Assembly: GCF_000699445.3 (NCBI RefSeq)
Contig: NC_067196.1
Location: 87,026,364-87,090,363 of the forward strand
Direction: 5' to 3'
From: Schistosoma haematobium
Lineage: Eukaryota > Platyhelminthes > Trematoda > Strigeidida > Schistosomatidae
DNA length: 64,000 nt
The position numbers and the translations under genes are program-made. The notes under the pieces are model-generated. The model saw only the letters and a program-made list of their open reading frames with translations, made no database searches and had not been told where the DNA came from. Below are positions 30,600-41,202 of this stretch, piece after piece; within the stretch, counting starts at the first letter, position 1; each line of letters begins with the position of its first letter.

Positions 30600-31400
30600 T
30601 TATAACCTCTTATTCTGCAACTTACCATCGTTTTATATCTTTCTCCCAGTTTGTTAACCTCGTACATCCCAAAGTGATTTAATTTTATTTGTTAGTCATG
30701 TCTAATCAAATTTATTATTATTTTCCTGAATAACTTATTATCATAATTATAAATGTTTAACTGAATTCAATTGGTATCCCTGAGAACCTACTTGTCTAAC
30801 TTCTGAATAATTCGGTTTTCCATCACATAATAAGAACCAAGCTTTCTATACTGTTGTTCATTTGTTCTATATGTATATACGATCCTATAGTTTTGAATAA
30901 TGAAATCATAGAACAAAATTCATTTCTTTGCTTAGCCATTCTCCCTCTATCTCTCTATCTATCTCTCGTTTGCTAATCTTTTTTCCCGGTTACTTTCAAA
31001 TTAATGTCATGTCCACAAAAATGACTGTCAAAATAAACATGACTACTAATATTTACCTTGATTATTGTAAATAAAAAGGTCAGATATTTTCAAACAACAT
31101 GATTAATAACTTAAATATTTCTTTGTTATTATATCGATGAGGTTCATGTATTTGGGTGATAAGGTTTGTTGTTGTTTAGTTATTTATATTCATCATTGAA
31201 CTATAAGCTTATCGAGTAGTTTGTATGCTTACAGTGTACTTAATGAAAAAGGTTTAATGTTTTAGCAATTTAAAGGATAATGAACGATATATATATATTC
31301 ATTTTCGATATGCTTTTAAATCTTAGAATAAACTGAGCTCGTGGAAGTAGACAATCATGATGATGATGATGGTGATGTTTTTTTATTTTAAATTGTAAAG
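30600..31400. other. AT-rich intron sequence, nothing recognised
   Basis: Includes a short CTATCT repeat (30950-30975) and a GATGATGATGATG run (31357-31372). Confidence 0.5.
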
Positions 31401-31404
31401 GTGA

Positions 31405-31864
31405 CTTTCTTAACAATGCTAACTCGTGTTGGGGATGGTTGGAAGAAAGTTAGAGGCGACCAAACCAAAACGTGGCATCAGTGCTTGAAGTCACTAACTT
31501 TTAGTCTGAGCCACGTTGGTAGATGCAGACTACTTGGTTGGTGTCCGCCTGACTATCGTAACCCATAGTGGAAGACTGTGGGTGACATGTTTCAAAATCG
31601 ATTACAATGACGTCGATGTATACATTCTTTGTCTTCCCTTAAACTAAGAGATTAAAATCGCTTCATGTCTTTCATTCTACGAACTAATTCTTTCTTCCTG
31701 TACTATGTTTTTATATGCAATGTTTCTTTTATATATTATCACCATTGAATTGACTACTTCTATGAATCTGGTGTTGATCTTGCTGTGCGAATAAGGTATG
31801 GTAACTTGGACCGATGTATATATGTGCCTGATCCTACGTTGTGTCTGACTGACTGACTGACTGA
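31405..31864 (+). mobile_element. RTE 3' end of the TGAC-tail family
   Basis: Translation AMLTRVGDGWKKVRGDQTKT, WHQCLKSLTFSLSHVG, then stops. The 3' UTR matches that after 19561 closely and ends in TCTGACTGACTGACTGACTG at 31846. The flanks carry a 12-base inverted match (AAATTGTAAAG at 31389, CTTTACAATTT at 31871). Confidence 0.75.
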
Positions 31865-31869
31865 AAGAC

Positions 31870-34095
31870 GACTTTACAATTTACTAATAGAAGATCAAAG
31901 AATATACAGTTTTGTTAGTGTTTTCTAACTAATTAAAAGTGAAACATTTATGAATCGTCTTTTTAGCTCCTATAGATTGAACATTCAACTTAGCTTTAAA
32001 TTATAAAGTAATTCATTGTTGTTGACATTGATCGATTTTATTTATTTGTGAAGGTTTACTAAAACTTGTGTTTAAATGACAGTATTGAGACAACTTGTTC
32101 AAGATGTACATAAACCAATAAAGACTGGTTGATTGTGGTGCTTAACATCAACAGCAAGAAAATAGAAATCCCTACAAATAATTCTATAGCCGTTGAATAT
32201 AGTAGTAGCTGTTTGTTATTTGTAGGTTTTTGGACAATACTTGGATGTTCAATGTAGGAGGTACTGTGATTGAATCTCAGCCTTTACATCAACACTGTTG
32301 ACTCGGAAATATCCAAATGACGAGTGGCGAATACGATGAAACACTCTTACTGGATTCCATTACTAATCATAGTCTAACATTATTAAATCGTTTGATTGGA
32401 AAGAAACTGGGTAGTTATATGATTCTCTACATTGAGTAAGTCAGCTAACCAACACATTGTCAACTCAAAAACCCATGCTACCAGGCTACATAATCACAGT
32501 GTGAGAAGCACCTATCTAGACGTATAGCAAAACGATCGAAGTGATTTTAATGTCTATATAAGTACAAACAATCTAAATATGGAAAACATGGTTCACAAAG
32601 GAGACAAAAGTTTAAGAAATAAAATGTGTGACTTATTTTTGAAACTAAAAATTTAAGGGAGGATATGGAATGAATACATCTGTGATATTGATATCGGCTT
32701 CTTTTTCATCCCACTTACTATTGATCAGATGCAGTAATTAGGTATTTAAACTGAAGTGCTTCAGCCAACTGAATTGTTTCACAAATATGTATTGGTTAGT
32801 CTACATGAAATTGTATTTTCGTTCGTCGATATAAATCGTAACTCCTGGAGTTCTAGTAAGAAACGATGACCAGTTCAGTTCAGTCCATGTCGGTGATATT
32901 TTATAAATACCTTTAAATTCAGAATTCTACATGGTGACTATTATCCATTGACAAACTCTAGTATCGATGTCGCTTTTGTAAGGGACAATCTAGTCAACAC
33001 CACATAAGTTCAAAATCTCTAGAAACCTGTCACATTAAAACTAACGAATAAATATCACTCTGAAACAACAACAACAATAACAACTCGAGTTTTGATTATT
33101 TTACTGAATTTTAATAATTTCGCTTGAAGCAATCTCATCTTCGGCTCTTATCATTCGCCCACATCTCTCTCTCTCTCTTTCGTGTCAGCGCTCTATTCCC
33201 TTCTCTACATTACATATGTATAATACGTGGTTAACATGTTTTCTCAGTTGTATAATCACTACGAAAACACCTGTTTTCCGCTGGGGTTTTGTTTTTTTTC
33301 GTTTTGGTTCTTAGGTTACTTTTGATGAATAAATAGATATTCTATATATTTACTAACCAAATTTATATATTTATATCCTATGGGATATCTAGATTCATCT
33401 ATATATAGATAGATAAATATATGCATGTGTATATATTCATTCACTTATTTGTTGATCATCACTAACTTGAATTGTATGATCACTTAAATTGGTCAGTCTT
33501 TCAATGTATCTCACCAATGTAAATAGATATGCATAAGATGTATCTGTTTCTATATACTTTCAAAGCTATTCTATTATTATTATTAAAGTTTATATTATGT
33601 TGTTTTATTTTTCGTAAACAAAAGAAAGAAAAACACCCACAAATATAATAATAATCTATTATGTAATACTTTTTTTTTGTATATGCGTAGATAACATTCA
33701 TTAGAGACGACCAAATCTAAATCAGCATAACAATGGTTATATTGTTATCAGAGGTTTAAGATATATGATAAATCATAAATTTTCTATTTGGTGCCATAAT
33801 TTACATATAACATATGTATAGATATATACTGAATACATACAGTTAGATCTCATTTTCCTTGCATGAATTCCATTTCTGATTGATGTTACATACTACTTAT
33901 ATCTGTCAATATAAGTAGCATACATTATATATTTATAGGTAAAAAACATATAAATTGTTGTAAGTTAACTTGAACCTCACTAGTCATCTATATTATGTTA
34001 TGATTTGTGTTTCAAGTTGTAATTTCAAAATGAATAATAATTGAGTAATGATAATCAATATAATTTAGCACTATTTTTGACTGGACCACTCTACT
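31870..34095. other. Long AT-rich intron stretch, little recognised
   Basis: A short SMα 3'-module scrap (CTCCTGGAGTTCTAGTAAG at 32839) and a palindrome at 33893-33918 (CTACTTATAT/ATATAAGTAG). Otherwise no supported feature. The short frames around 33.5 kb are AT-rich noise. Confidence 0.45.
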
Positions 34096-34100
34096 AATTA

Positions 34101-34548
34101 CTACTTACGCCTGTTAATTCTCATGAAGGAGCATAGGCCTCTCACCAGCATTCTCCATCCAACCCTGTCCTGGGAAATCCTTTCCAGCTCCTTCCGGTTG
34201 TTAATCATCTTTTTCATATCTGCTTCCATTTCCCGACGTAATGTGTTCTTTGACCTTCCTCTTTTCCTCTTCCCTTCAGGATTCCAAGTTAGGGCTTGCC
34301 TCATGATGCAGTTTGATGATTTACGTAATGTATGTCCTATCCACCAACTCCATCGTATTTTCCTAATTTCCTCTTCAACTGGAAGCTGGTTTGTTCTCTC
34401 CCATAGTAGGCTGTTACTGATTGTGTCCGGCCAATGGATGTTGAGTATCTTGCGTAGACAACTATTTATAAATACTTGTACCTTCTTGTTGATGGTTGTA
34501 GTAGTTCTCTAAGTTTCAGCTCCATACAGTAGAACTGTCTTGACACTA
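34101..34548 (-). mobile_element. RTE 3' end of the TAAG-tail family
   Basis: Minus-strand coding remains: LLYGAET-like at 34535, [57 protein letters not shown], then [11 protein letters not shown]. The 3' terminus is at 34101. The sequence is close to the copy at 1-432. The opposite-strand 129-residue ORF is its shadow. Confidence 0.75.
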
Positions 34549-34549
34549 A

Positions 34550-36080
34550 GTGATACATTATTGTTAAATCCAATAAGAAACATTCATTGGCTTAATATCG
34601 CAGATAGGCTAGGCGGGACAAAACCTAAGTAAAACAAGGTGATTTAAAAAAAAATTGTATTTGATTATTGACTAGTAACAAATAGTTTGTATTGTCTTGT
34701 ATTCAGTGCTGATTGAATTCCGTCGATCATTTTAAAATGTAACCGCTGGTCTAAACAACTTGACATCGTATGCATCATGTTTACATGTTAGGTGGTTAGA
34801 TATAGTCATAGGGACACAAATCTAAATGATATCTGAATATACTATTTTTTATATGATTTACTTACAGTCACATATTAATTAAACTGAGCAATTTTTCTAA
34901 TTCATTTACTGAATAATCATAGACATGCAATATCATACAATTAATCGTTTATCACTATCAGATGTAACTAATGTCATTACTCTTTTAAATGTAATTACAA
35001 GTTTTGGACTATTGGAAAAAGGCAGTATCGTACGTTATTTGCCACGTTATGACATTTTAATTTCATACCTGTTTTGTGGACCTGGAATAATTATATTTGT
35101 ATCGATGCATGGAGAAAGAGAAGATGAAGAGTTGAAACAAAAGTGCAGATATGATTACCAATGTTAGTTTAAACTATTCATATACAATATATTAGTTCAA
35201 ATGGTTTTAAACAGTGAATCGTTGATGATCCTGAGTCCCTATCTTAGAGTATCACAAGTTAACTGATGTGGGCAGTGTAGTTTATTAAACTCCAACTTGA
35301 AGGTTTATTAATTTTATACTTGTTACATTCTTTGAAGTTAGCATGTTTTATCCTATTTTGGCTTGTAAATATGTACTGTTTATTTAAGATTTGAAGTCTA
35401 TTGTGGAGATGAAGTGATGAGGTTAGTAACTGCTTATTAGTGTTATAGTTTGCGTTTTCAGACTTTTTCCCCTGCAACATCAAGTAAATAATATAGCTTT
35501 GTTAGCACTCACTTGGATTATGTAACTTGTAGCTTTCTATACAAATTTATGCATGCAACTAAGAACAGTAATGTCTTTTATCATATATGTCTTCTGAAGC
35601 AATTTTCGCGCTTATGAAATAACATCAATGACTCAAAAAAACTTAAGGTCTAAATTACTGATTGGCTGTAGCCTGACAACCATTGAAAATGAGAGAGAAA
35701 CTGACAACTGTTTATTCCTAATATGATATTCCTCCACAATTTGCATTAATGACCCGACTAGGTAGTTAAATCATGTCAGAGGTGAAGTATTTATCCATTA
35801 ATTGCATTGGATAATAGTTGCGTATTATCTCCAATTGACTGATGTTAGAAACAAGCTCAGTATTTTTAACATCACATTTACTTCACACGGTCTGAAAGTC
35901 CCGGTTTCATTATTTGGTTAGGTTGTCTGTTTTCACTCATATGAAGTTCTGTACTAGAATGAAATGGTTGTGAAGTGCCTTACGGTTTCTAATGGTTATA
36001 TAACTAACACCAGTCTATGAGGCTTACTACAAACTTTAACAATTCCCAGAAACCGTCTAGTAATCATTTGTTTACAAATA
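34550..36080. other. AT-rich intron stretch with one unexplained ORF
   Basis: Apart from the ORF at 34925-35167 I recognise nothing. Confidence 0.45.
34925..35167 (+). CDS. Unrecognised ORF, possible alternative or foreign exon
   Basis: An 80-codon frame in otherwise stop-dense DNA, immediately after an AATCATAG acceptor-like site. The translation starts MQYHTINRLSLSDVTNVITL and includes SFGLLEKGSIVRYLPRYDIL, a hydrophobic patch LFCGPGIIIFVSMHG and a charged end EREDEELKQK, then a stop. Composition looks more protein-like than neighbouring frames. I do not recognise the family and it does not fit the crotonase alignment. It could be an exon of another transcript, a decayed gene or chance. 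Confidence 0.2.
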   Translation: MQYHTINRLSLSDVTNVITLLNVITSFGLLEKGSIVRYLPRYDILISYLFCGPGIIIFVSMHGEREDEELKQKCRYDYQC

Positions 36081-36084
36081 TGCT

Positions 36085-36435
36085 ACTGTTTTTGTTTGAG
36101 ATCATGAACCGATTGATGTTAGACCACCGTTTAAAACCTGGAAACATTGGACGGCCGTTTCGTCCTATTCTGGGACTCCTCGGCAGCGCGCATCCACGTT
36201 TCCGCTCGTGGGATTCGAATCCAGAGCCTTCAGTTTCGCTCGCGAACTCTTAACCTACTGGACCACTGATCTGGCTGGCATCTAATGGTGTTAGTGTCTA
36301 ACATCAACCAATCCACGAAATTGCCCGACCATCTTCCATTGTACTGAGGTAGATACCTGTCTCTACCCGATACGGCTTCTCACTAGAACTCCAATAATTC
36401 CCTCACGAGGCTAGTCACCAGTGAGCACATATGTT
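36085..36435 (-). mobile_element. SMα-like SINE subfamily B with 3' module
   Basis: Minus-strand copy: ATCATGAACCGATTGATGTT, a hammerhead arm with core CCGAGGA (broken), box B (GGATTCGAATCC at 36210), the spacer ATCTAATGGTGTTAGTGTC, and the module GGTAGATACCTGTCTCTACC to GTGAGCACATATGTTAATC. It continues directly into the next copy. Confidence 0.8.
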
Positions 36436-36437
36436 AA

Positions 36438-36722
36438 TCATCAGTATGGCGGTTGTGGAGATTATTAAGTTTTTGATCGAGATCATGAACCGATGCCAGC
36501 TAAGTGGTTCAGTAGGCTAAGCGTTCGCGCGCGAGACTGAAGGCCCTGAGTCCGAATCCCGTGAGCGGGATCGTGGATGCGCACTGCTGAGGAGTCCCAC
36601 AATAGGACGAAACGGCCGTCCAGTGCTTCCAAGTTTTCAATGATGATCTAACGTCAATCGGTTTATGATCTCAACCAAAAACTTAATAATCTCCACAACC
36701 CCTGTACTGATGATGCCACAGT
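36438..36722 (+). mobile_element. SMα-like SINE subfamily B with ~55-bp terminal inverted repeats
   Basis: Starts CATCAGTATGGCGGTTGTGG and ends CCACAACCCCTGTACTGATG. The first and last ~55 bases are inverted copies through ATCATGAACCGAT. Between are a tRNA-like core (box A near 36497, box B GAGTCCGAATCCC at 36549) and an intact plus-strand hammerhead. The left hammerhead arm has been deleted. Confidence 0.82.
36581..36626 (+). ncRNA. Hammerhead ribozyme motif, best-preserved copy
   Basis: Helix I GCACTG/CAGTGC (six perfect pairs), core CTGAGGA (36587-36593), helix II GTCC/GGAC with loop CACAATA, GAAA (36609-36612), helix III ACGGCCGT, cleavage triplet GTC (36618-36620). Every position required in the hammerhead consensus is present. 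Confidence 0.83.
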
Positions 36723-36724
36723 TT

Positions 36725-37200
36725 ATTAATTTTCAGTTATAAATTACATTTCGATGTGTATAATAAAAAAAATAATATTTACTATTATCCGATTATGTTT
36801 TCAACGGCTTTATTTCTAAAATCAGTGCTACATAACGAAAACATTAACGATTATTACTGTTGTTATTAGATAAACATGTAAGGAATGGGAAAAAGTATTT
36901 CTCTTTCTTTTTCTGACAAGAAACTCGTCAAAAAAGAGAAACAAGCCATGAGTATTAGTGTGATAATAATACTAATCCCTTTATTCAGTATTATTAGCTT
37001 AATACATTATCAGATTCTCAGCATGCGATATTTGAATAACTCACTTTTATTCTTCATACAAGTAACAATCCATATATACGGTTGACATTAAGTGCCCGGC
37101 AAATATGATTCCCTACCACCCAATATTATTCCATATATACATATATGTATATAATTGAATGTTAAACATAATCCATTTTTATAAGAAATGAATATTATAC
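36725..37200. other. AT-rich intron sequence, nothing recognised
   Basis: No supported feature. Confidence 0.5.
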
Positions 37201-37215
37201 AATAATGAATCATCT

Positions 37216-37380
37216 GGTTCGAATCCCTCGAGCGGGATCGTGGATGCGCGCTGCTGAGGAGTCCCAAAATAGGACGAAACGGCCGTCCAGTGCTTGCAGG
37301 TTTCCAAAGGTGGTGGTCTAACATCAATCGGTTCATGATCTCAATCAAAAACGTAATAATCTCCACAACCCCATACTAGT
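37216..37380 (+). mobile_element. 5'-truncated SMα-like SINE with TSD
   Basis: Begins at box B (GGTTCGAATCCC) and ends CTCCACAACCCCATACTAGT. ATGAATCATCTG lies before it and ATGGATCATCTG after it, a 12-bp target duplication with one change. 5' truncation plus TSD is what LINE-driven retrotransposition produces. Confidence 0.8.
37248..37293 (+). ncRNA. Hammerhead ribozyme motif, intact core
   Basis: GCGCTG pairs with CAGTGC through one G-U pair; core CTGAGGA (37254-37260), helix II GTCC/GGAC with loop CAAAATA, GAAA, ACGGCCGT, cleavage triplet GTC (37285-37287). The loop is one A longer than CAAATA, the loop in the S. mansoni crystal-structure hammerhead as I recall it. Confidence 0.8.
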
Positions 37381-37384
37381 AATG

Positions 37385-38935
37385 GATCATCTGATCGGTT
37401 AATAATCAGCTCATCTCTTATAAGCTGTTCGTCACTTAGTATATGTGATAAATATATTATGGTAGAAGTGTCATACTTTTCTTTTTATACACTAATTCTA
37501 ATGTAATTGTATCTGATTGGGTTAGGAGGCAAACACATGTAACAATATAAGTGAAGTAAGTTATTTGTATTCCATAGAATAACATTTGTTAATCTTTTGA
37601 AAGATTTCAATTGTTTATCTACAACCATATTCATGATCACTTCAAAAGATTCATCCCTTACCCCTACTAGTAGACATTAACAGTCTATGTAATATAATGA
37701 AATTTTTCCTCGAGAGTCCAGTTAAAAATCGTGAGGAATAGTGTAGGTTAGCATTTAATGTACAAGAGAATATACAAATCTTAGAAGTAAGTATCACATT
37801 ATTCGAGATTCATTTAATCTCCTTGAGCAATAAATCACACGATAGTCAAATAATAAGGAAATCAATAGAGATCAGAAGGCAGCTTACTTTAAGATAAATT
37901 GCATTTGACATAGTTTTTATTCCAGAGTTTTGAGTGGAATCTACCACAGTATTTGTGTCTGTTTCCAAGTTTTAGGTTCAAATTAACAGTGTTATATTCA
38001 GAATCATGGAACTATTTAAATTCAATGCGTGTAAAGGATCTAATCATTTGTAAACAATTAGAAGAAACTGAAATCCATACAAACATCTTAACAAATATAT
38101 TTAAGCAAATAAATTAAATATACAAGTTAGCTGAAGCAATATTTTTCACTAATTAGTTACTCATGAAGGCATCCAGAATCGAGCCCGAAACCTTCGGGTC
38201 TGATAGCGAGTAGGTTAGCTTTCAAATATTAGATTGAAATCCGATAGTCAATATTTTCAAATGTGTTCACAATACTGCTCAACTATCAGTTTCTATCACA
38301 GTTATATATACATATATATCGAAACTGTACATGGTTGGAATATATACGGAGCGAATATGTTTGTAGCTATATTTCCACGTTTTAACAGAATATATGTTAA
38401 TCCTTTAACCAATAGAGTTCTGTTTAGACTTAAGAATTCCCATAAACACTTCTGCATTTGTGTGTATAAACAGAAAATATTCAAATTTCTGTGAGTTGCT
38501 ACGCATAATGCCTTAGATCTTTTGGGTCAACACAGTTTCTTTATTTCCTTCAAATTACATCCTGTATATTTAGTCTTCTTAATTATTATCGACAAAAAAA
38601 CAGTTCTTTAAACTTTACTCGTTATTCTTTCTATTTCATCTCATTGTCCTTCGTATATGACAATCAGTATGCAAGATGGCCATACCTATTATGATTTGAT
38701 TGGAATTATTTCGCTGTTTGTTTTTTTAAGGGATTATGACGATTTGATCGGATATAAAATACATATAAATATGAAAAACAGAATTGTTGGCTAATTTTAC
38801 ATTTGAAGTTTATCCTTCTGTTTTGAACAACAAAGTAGCTTATTTGTTGAAGCATTTCAATAGCTCACTACTTGTGTTTGAAACATTCTACTGAATATGT
38901 TGTCTAGAAAGATAATAAACAATTAGATCATCCAA
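37385..38935. other. AT-rich intron stretch, nothing recognised
   Basis: No repeat family or exon that I can support in about 1.5 kb. Confidence 0.45.
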
Positions 38936-38937
38936 CT

Positions 38938-39180
38938 TTGAAGAATACAACATCATTATCACCAACATGTGCTATAACAAAAGTATTGGTATTTGAATGT
39001 GATATGTTCAGTGGAAATGTTGGTCTTAAGTTTCGTGTTAATTGGCTTTCATCAACAAAGGTTATTCGTAATGTTCAAGCAACTGGAATTTACTTTGACC
39101 TACAACTTGAAATGTTACTTGTGACGTAATTGTCCTGCCAGTAACTAACTAACTAACTAACTGACTATCTATCTATATTA
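38938..39180 (+). other. Unclassified sequence ending in (TAAC)n, possibly a retroelement 3' end
   Basis: A 63-codon frame (LVFECDMFSGNVGLKFRVNW is its middle) stops at 39129 and is followed by CCAGTAACTAACTAACTAAC. Tetranucleotide tails of this type end the RTE elements elsewhere in this window, so this may be the 3' end of another RTE-type element. I do not recognise the protein. Confidence 0.3.
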
Positions 39181-39289
39181 TACTATGACTATAGATGACA
39201 ATCAAATTAAATAAACTTCGAAATCTTATCTTCATATAAACAAATGAATTATTCATTTGCTATTGTTTACTTGAATCTTTCTATTGATG

Positions 39290-39625
39290 TTTAGGACTGA
39301 AGTCAATCAATCTCTTATTGGCATATATGCATACTGTGCGTATTGTCTTAATTCACAAGTATTATAAGCAAAGATGGATAGCGGCTAGCAGTGAAATCCA
39401 GAACATGCGTTTCGTTCTATTTGAGACATCATCTGGATGTACTTGCATCTTAGAGTTGATGTTTACTCTGGGACTCGAACCCAGTGCTGTCCACTTCAAA
39501 TACCATCGTATTATCCACTTAGCTACTAAGTTCTGATAGCCACTTGCTTGTACAATGTGGTGAAGTTTAGATTCACTTGATATTGATTACTTGAATCTTC
39601 CCACTGATGTTTAGGACTACAATTG
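39290..39625 (-). mobile_element. tRNA-derived SINE, family 3
   Basis: On the minus strand the tRNA-like region shows box A TAGCTAAGTGG (39527 down) and box B GGGTTCGAGTCCC (39483 down) at tRNA-like spacing. Repeats of the family end (CACTGATGTTTAGGACT) stand at both ends, 39281 and 39601. Relatives at 19.97 and 49.66 kb. Confidence 0.65.
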
Positions 39626-39724
39626 ATCAGCCTTTTATTATTATATTTTTCTCATAGGTTTCAATGAATTAATTTGTCAATATATTTTATTGGTTCTTTT
39701 TATCTCATACTTTTATTTTTATAG

Positions 39725-39783
39725 TAATTAATGAAAAACTATCGGATCAACCAACGACGGAACGTGAATGTAATGGAAAGTGA
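39725..39783 (+). CDS. Crotonase-family protein, proposed terminal exon D
   Basis: After a T-rich stretch and TATAG acceptor, TA completes the G left by exon C to a Val codon. The frame then reads INEKLSDQPTTERECNGK and stops at TGA (39781-39783). The summed length of the four exons is a multiple of three. The tail is short, polar and not conserved in crotonases, so the evidence is the splice site, the phase and the poly(A) signal 132 bases downstream, not homology. A different terminal exon inside intron 3 is possible. Confidence 0.5.
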
Positions 39784-39914
39784 ACAACATAATTGAATGT
39801 TTCTTGTTATATTACAATTTACTTTTATAGGGATGTTTGTTTTATAATAAGATCTATATATATATACATACAATTCATAGTGTATAGTGTTTATTTTAGT
39901 TAAATATATTCTAA

Positions 39915-39920
39915 AATAAA
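39915..39920 (+). promoter_or_regulatory. Polyadenylation signal AATAAA of the crotonase gene
   Basis: AATAAA 132 bases after the proposed stop codon, followed by a T-containing stretch. It is the first canonical hexamer downstream of exon D. Confidence 0.5.
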
Positions 39921-40403
39921 CGGCGGTCTACTCAAATTTTCCGCCAATTATTTTCAACTATACAAATATTATAATTAAGCTACCTAATTCATACTTGTTT
40001 GAAATGATGAATTTATTAAAGTTGACTATCTGTAGTTATGCGTTATTATAAAACGATTACAATGAATTACGATATTAAATACAGGAAAACTTATTGTTAT
40101 ATCTTGAAAGTTGATTTCTTGATATACCGCGTATAACAGAACATTAGAACATCAAAACCCATCCAAGTCGCAATAAGAAAATAGAAGATTAATGAGAGGA
40201 ATATTATTCCAAACAGTGTCAATCACAGTACAAAATTGTCAGGTATTTATAGTTTTTAGTAAGAACGAAATCATCATTACAGTCCTCCAATCCGCATACA
40301 GGTGGCTATTAGCATTATCCAATCGGGAAGCCACACGCAGGAATTCTAGAATATTCTTCCGAAAGGTGATTGGATGGAACATCTTTGGTTCCTTCTGAGC
40401 CTC

Positions 40404-40907
40404 TTACAGCTTCCTCGAGTTCACCCGTGGTCCGTCGTCATACATTCCCCCTTTAAAGTCTGTTGTGTAAGATTTTTTTCTTGGATCCACCTGAAACTTG
40501 GTTGTCGCATTCCTCTTGCGATCCATTACTCTCGAGGGTTGTACAGCTTTCTCCTTGTGTCGGTTATCTCTGCTATGTTTGCGCTTATGATGGCTTTTCT
40601 GAAATGAATCCACAAGGAATTGAAATGGGAGCCGGCTTTCTTGGACCATAGTACTGCTGTCTCTTTGTATTTGATTTATGTGTCTTATGCACTTTCCGAC
40701 ACCTTTCCGGACTAGGTACAGTACATTTCCGATTCGACGTTCTATGACACCTGGTTCCCACTTCCTATTGCCTTGATACGATCTGACAAGTACCTTTTCA
40801 CCCACCTGGAAGCTACGAGTTACCGTACGATATTCATTCGTGGGTTTATTTGTCTTTCTGGGCGGCAACATACTGTTAAAGGCTGTCCGGATTTTCCTTC
40901 CGAACAT
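40404..40907 (-). pseudogene. Ty3/gypsy-like integrase C-terminal domain
   Basis: Frame with FQVGEKVLVRSYQGNRKWEP, then GVIERRIGNVLYLVRKGVGK and CIRHINQIQ. This is the small barrel after the integrase core (V-x-V-R-x-Y...KW-x-x-G-x-I...G-x-x-x-Y-x-V...RH-x-x-Q-hydrophobic), with the GPY/F position read as NVLYLV. A basic tail with HHKRKHSRDN and KRNATTK follows. The last residues run into the LTR. It is separated from the integrase core (40957-41202) by a frame break. Confidence 0.75.
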
Positions 40908-40956
40908 ACGCTCGGCTGGCGACTTTCCTTCTGGTACTGCCGGATTAGAGGTAACT

Positions 40957-41202
40957 CTAAGACATTAAGAACTTACTGATCACTTGTTTTGGGATACCCT
41001 CACATCCCTCTTTGACCAGAGCTCTTTTTATCGTGTCCACGAATCTTTCTGCTTGGCCATTCGACTGAGGATGGTACGAAGGAGATTGTAGATGTGATAT
41101 GTCATTTTCACTGCAAAAGCGTTTGAAAGCGGATGACATAAACTGAGTACGTTTTTCTTGGCGTTCCAGCAGGGCTTCAAATTGTTCAAAGGTAAATGAC
41201 AT
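40957..41202 (-). pseudogene. Gag N-terminus fused to integrase catalytic core by deletion
   Basis: Starts MSFTFEQFEALLERQEKR, a short gag-like start, and passes within a few codons into FKRFCSENDISHLQSPSYHP and QSNGQAERFVDTIKRAL. The latter is the integrase segment carrying the last part of the D,D35E core; the E of NGQAERF is the catalytic Glu. The two Asp residues and everything between gag and integrase are gone. Most of pol was removed by one deletion that kept the frame. Confidence 0.78.

Larger units (their letters stand above)
29018..39724 (+). other. Intron 3 of the window (10.7 kb, phase 1)
   Basis: Starts GTAATC and ends TATAG. It contains RTE pieces of two families, a TAAA-tail element, SMα-like copies with intact hammerheads, and unrecognised AT-rich DNA. 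The call depends on exon D being the true next exon. Confidence 0.55.

Noticed and set aside
31389..31882. 12-base inverted match flanking the RTE fragment as a terminal inverted repeat
   Set aside because: Short and AT-rich; RTE elements do not have terminal inverted repeats, so chance is the simpler reading.
34123..34512. 129-residue ORF on the plus strand
   Set aside because: Shadow of the minus-strand RTE 3' end; the same antisense peptide occurs opposite other RTE copies.
38302..38484. Overlapping ORFs on both strands near 38.3-38.5 kb
   Set aside because: AT-rich frames without family resemblance, splice context or conservation within the window.
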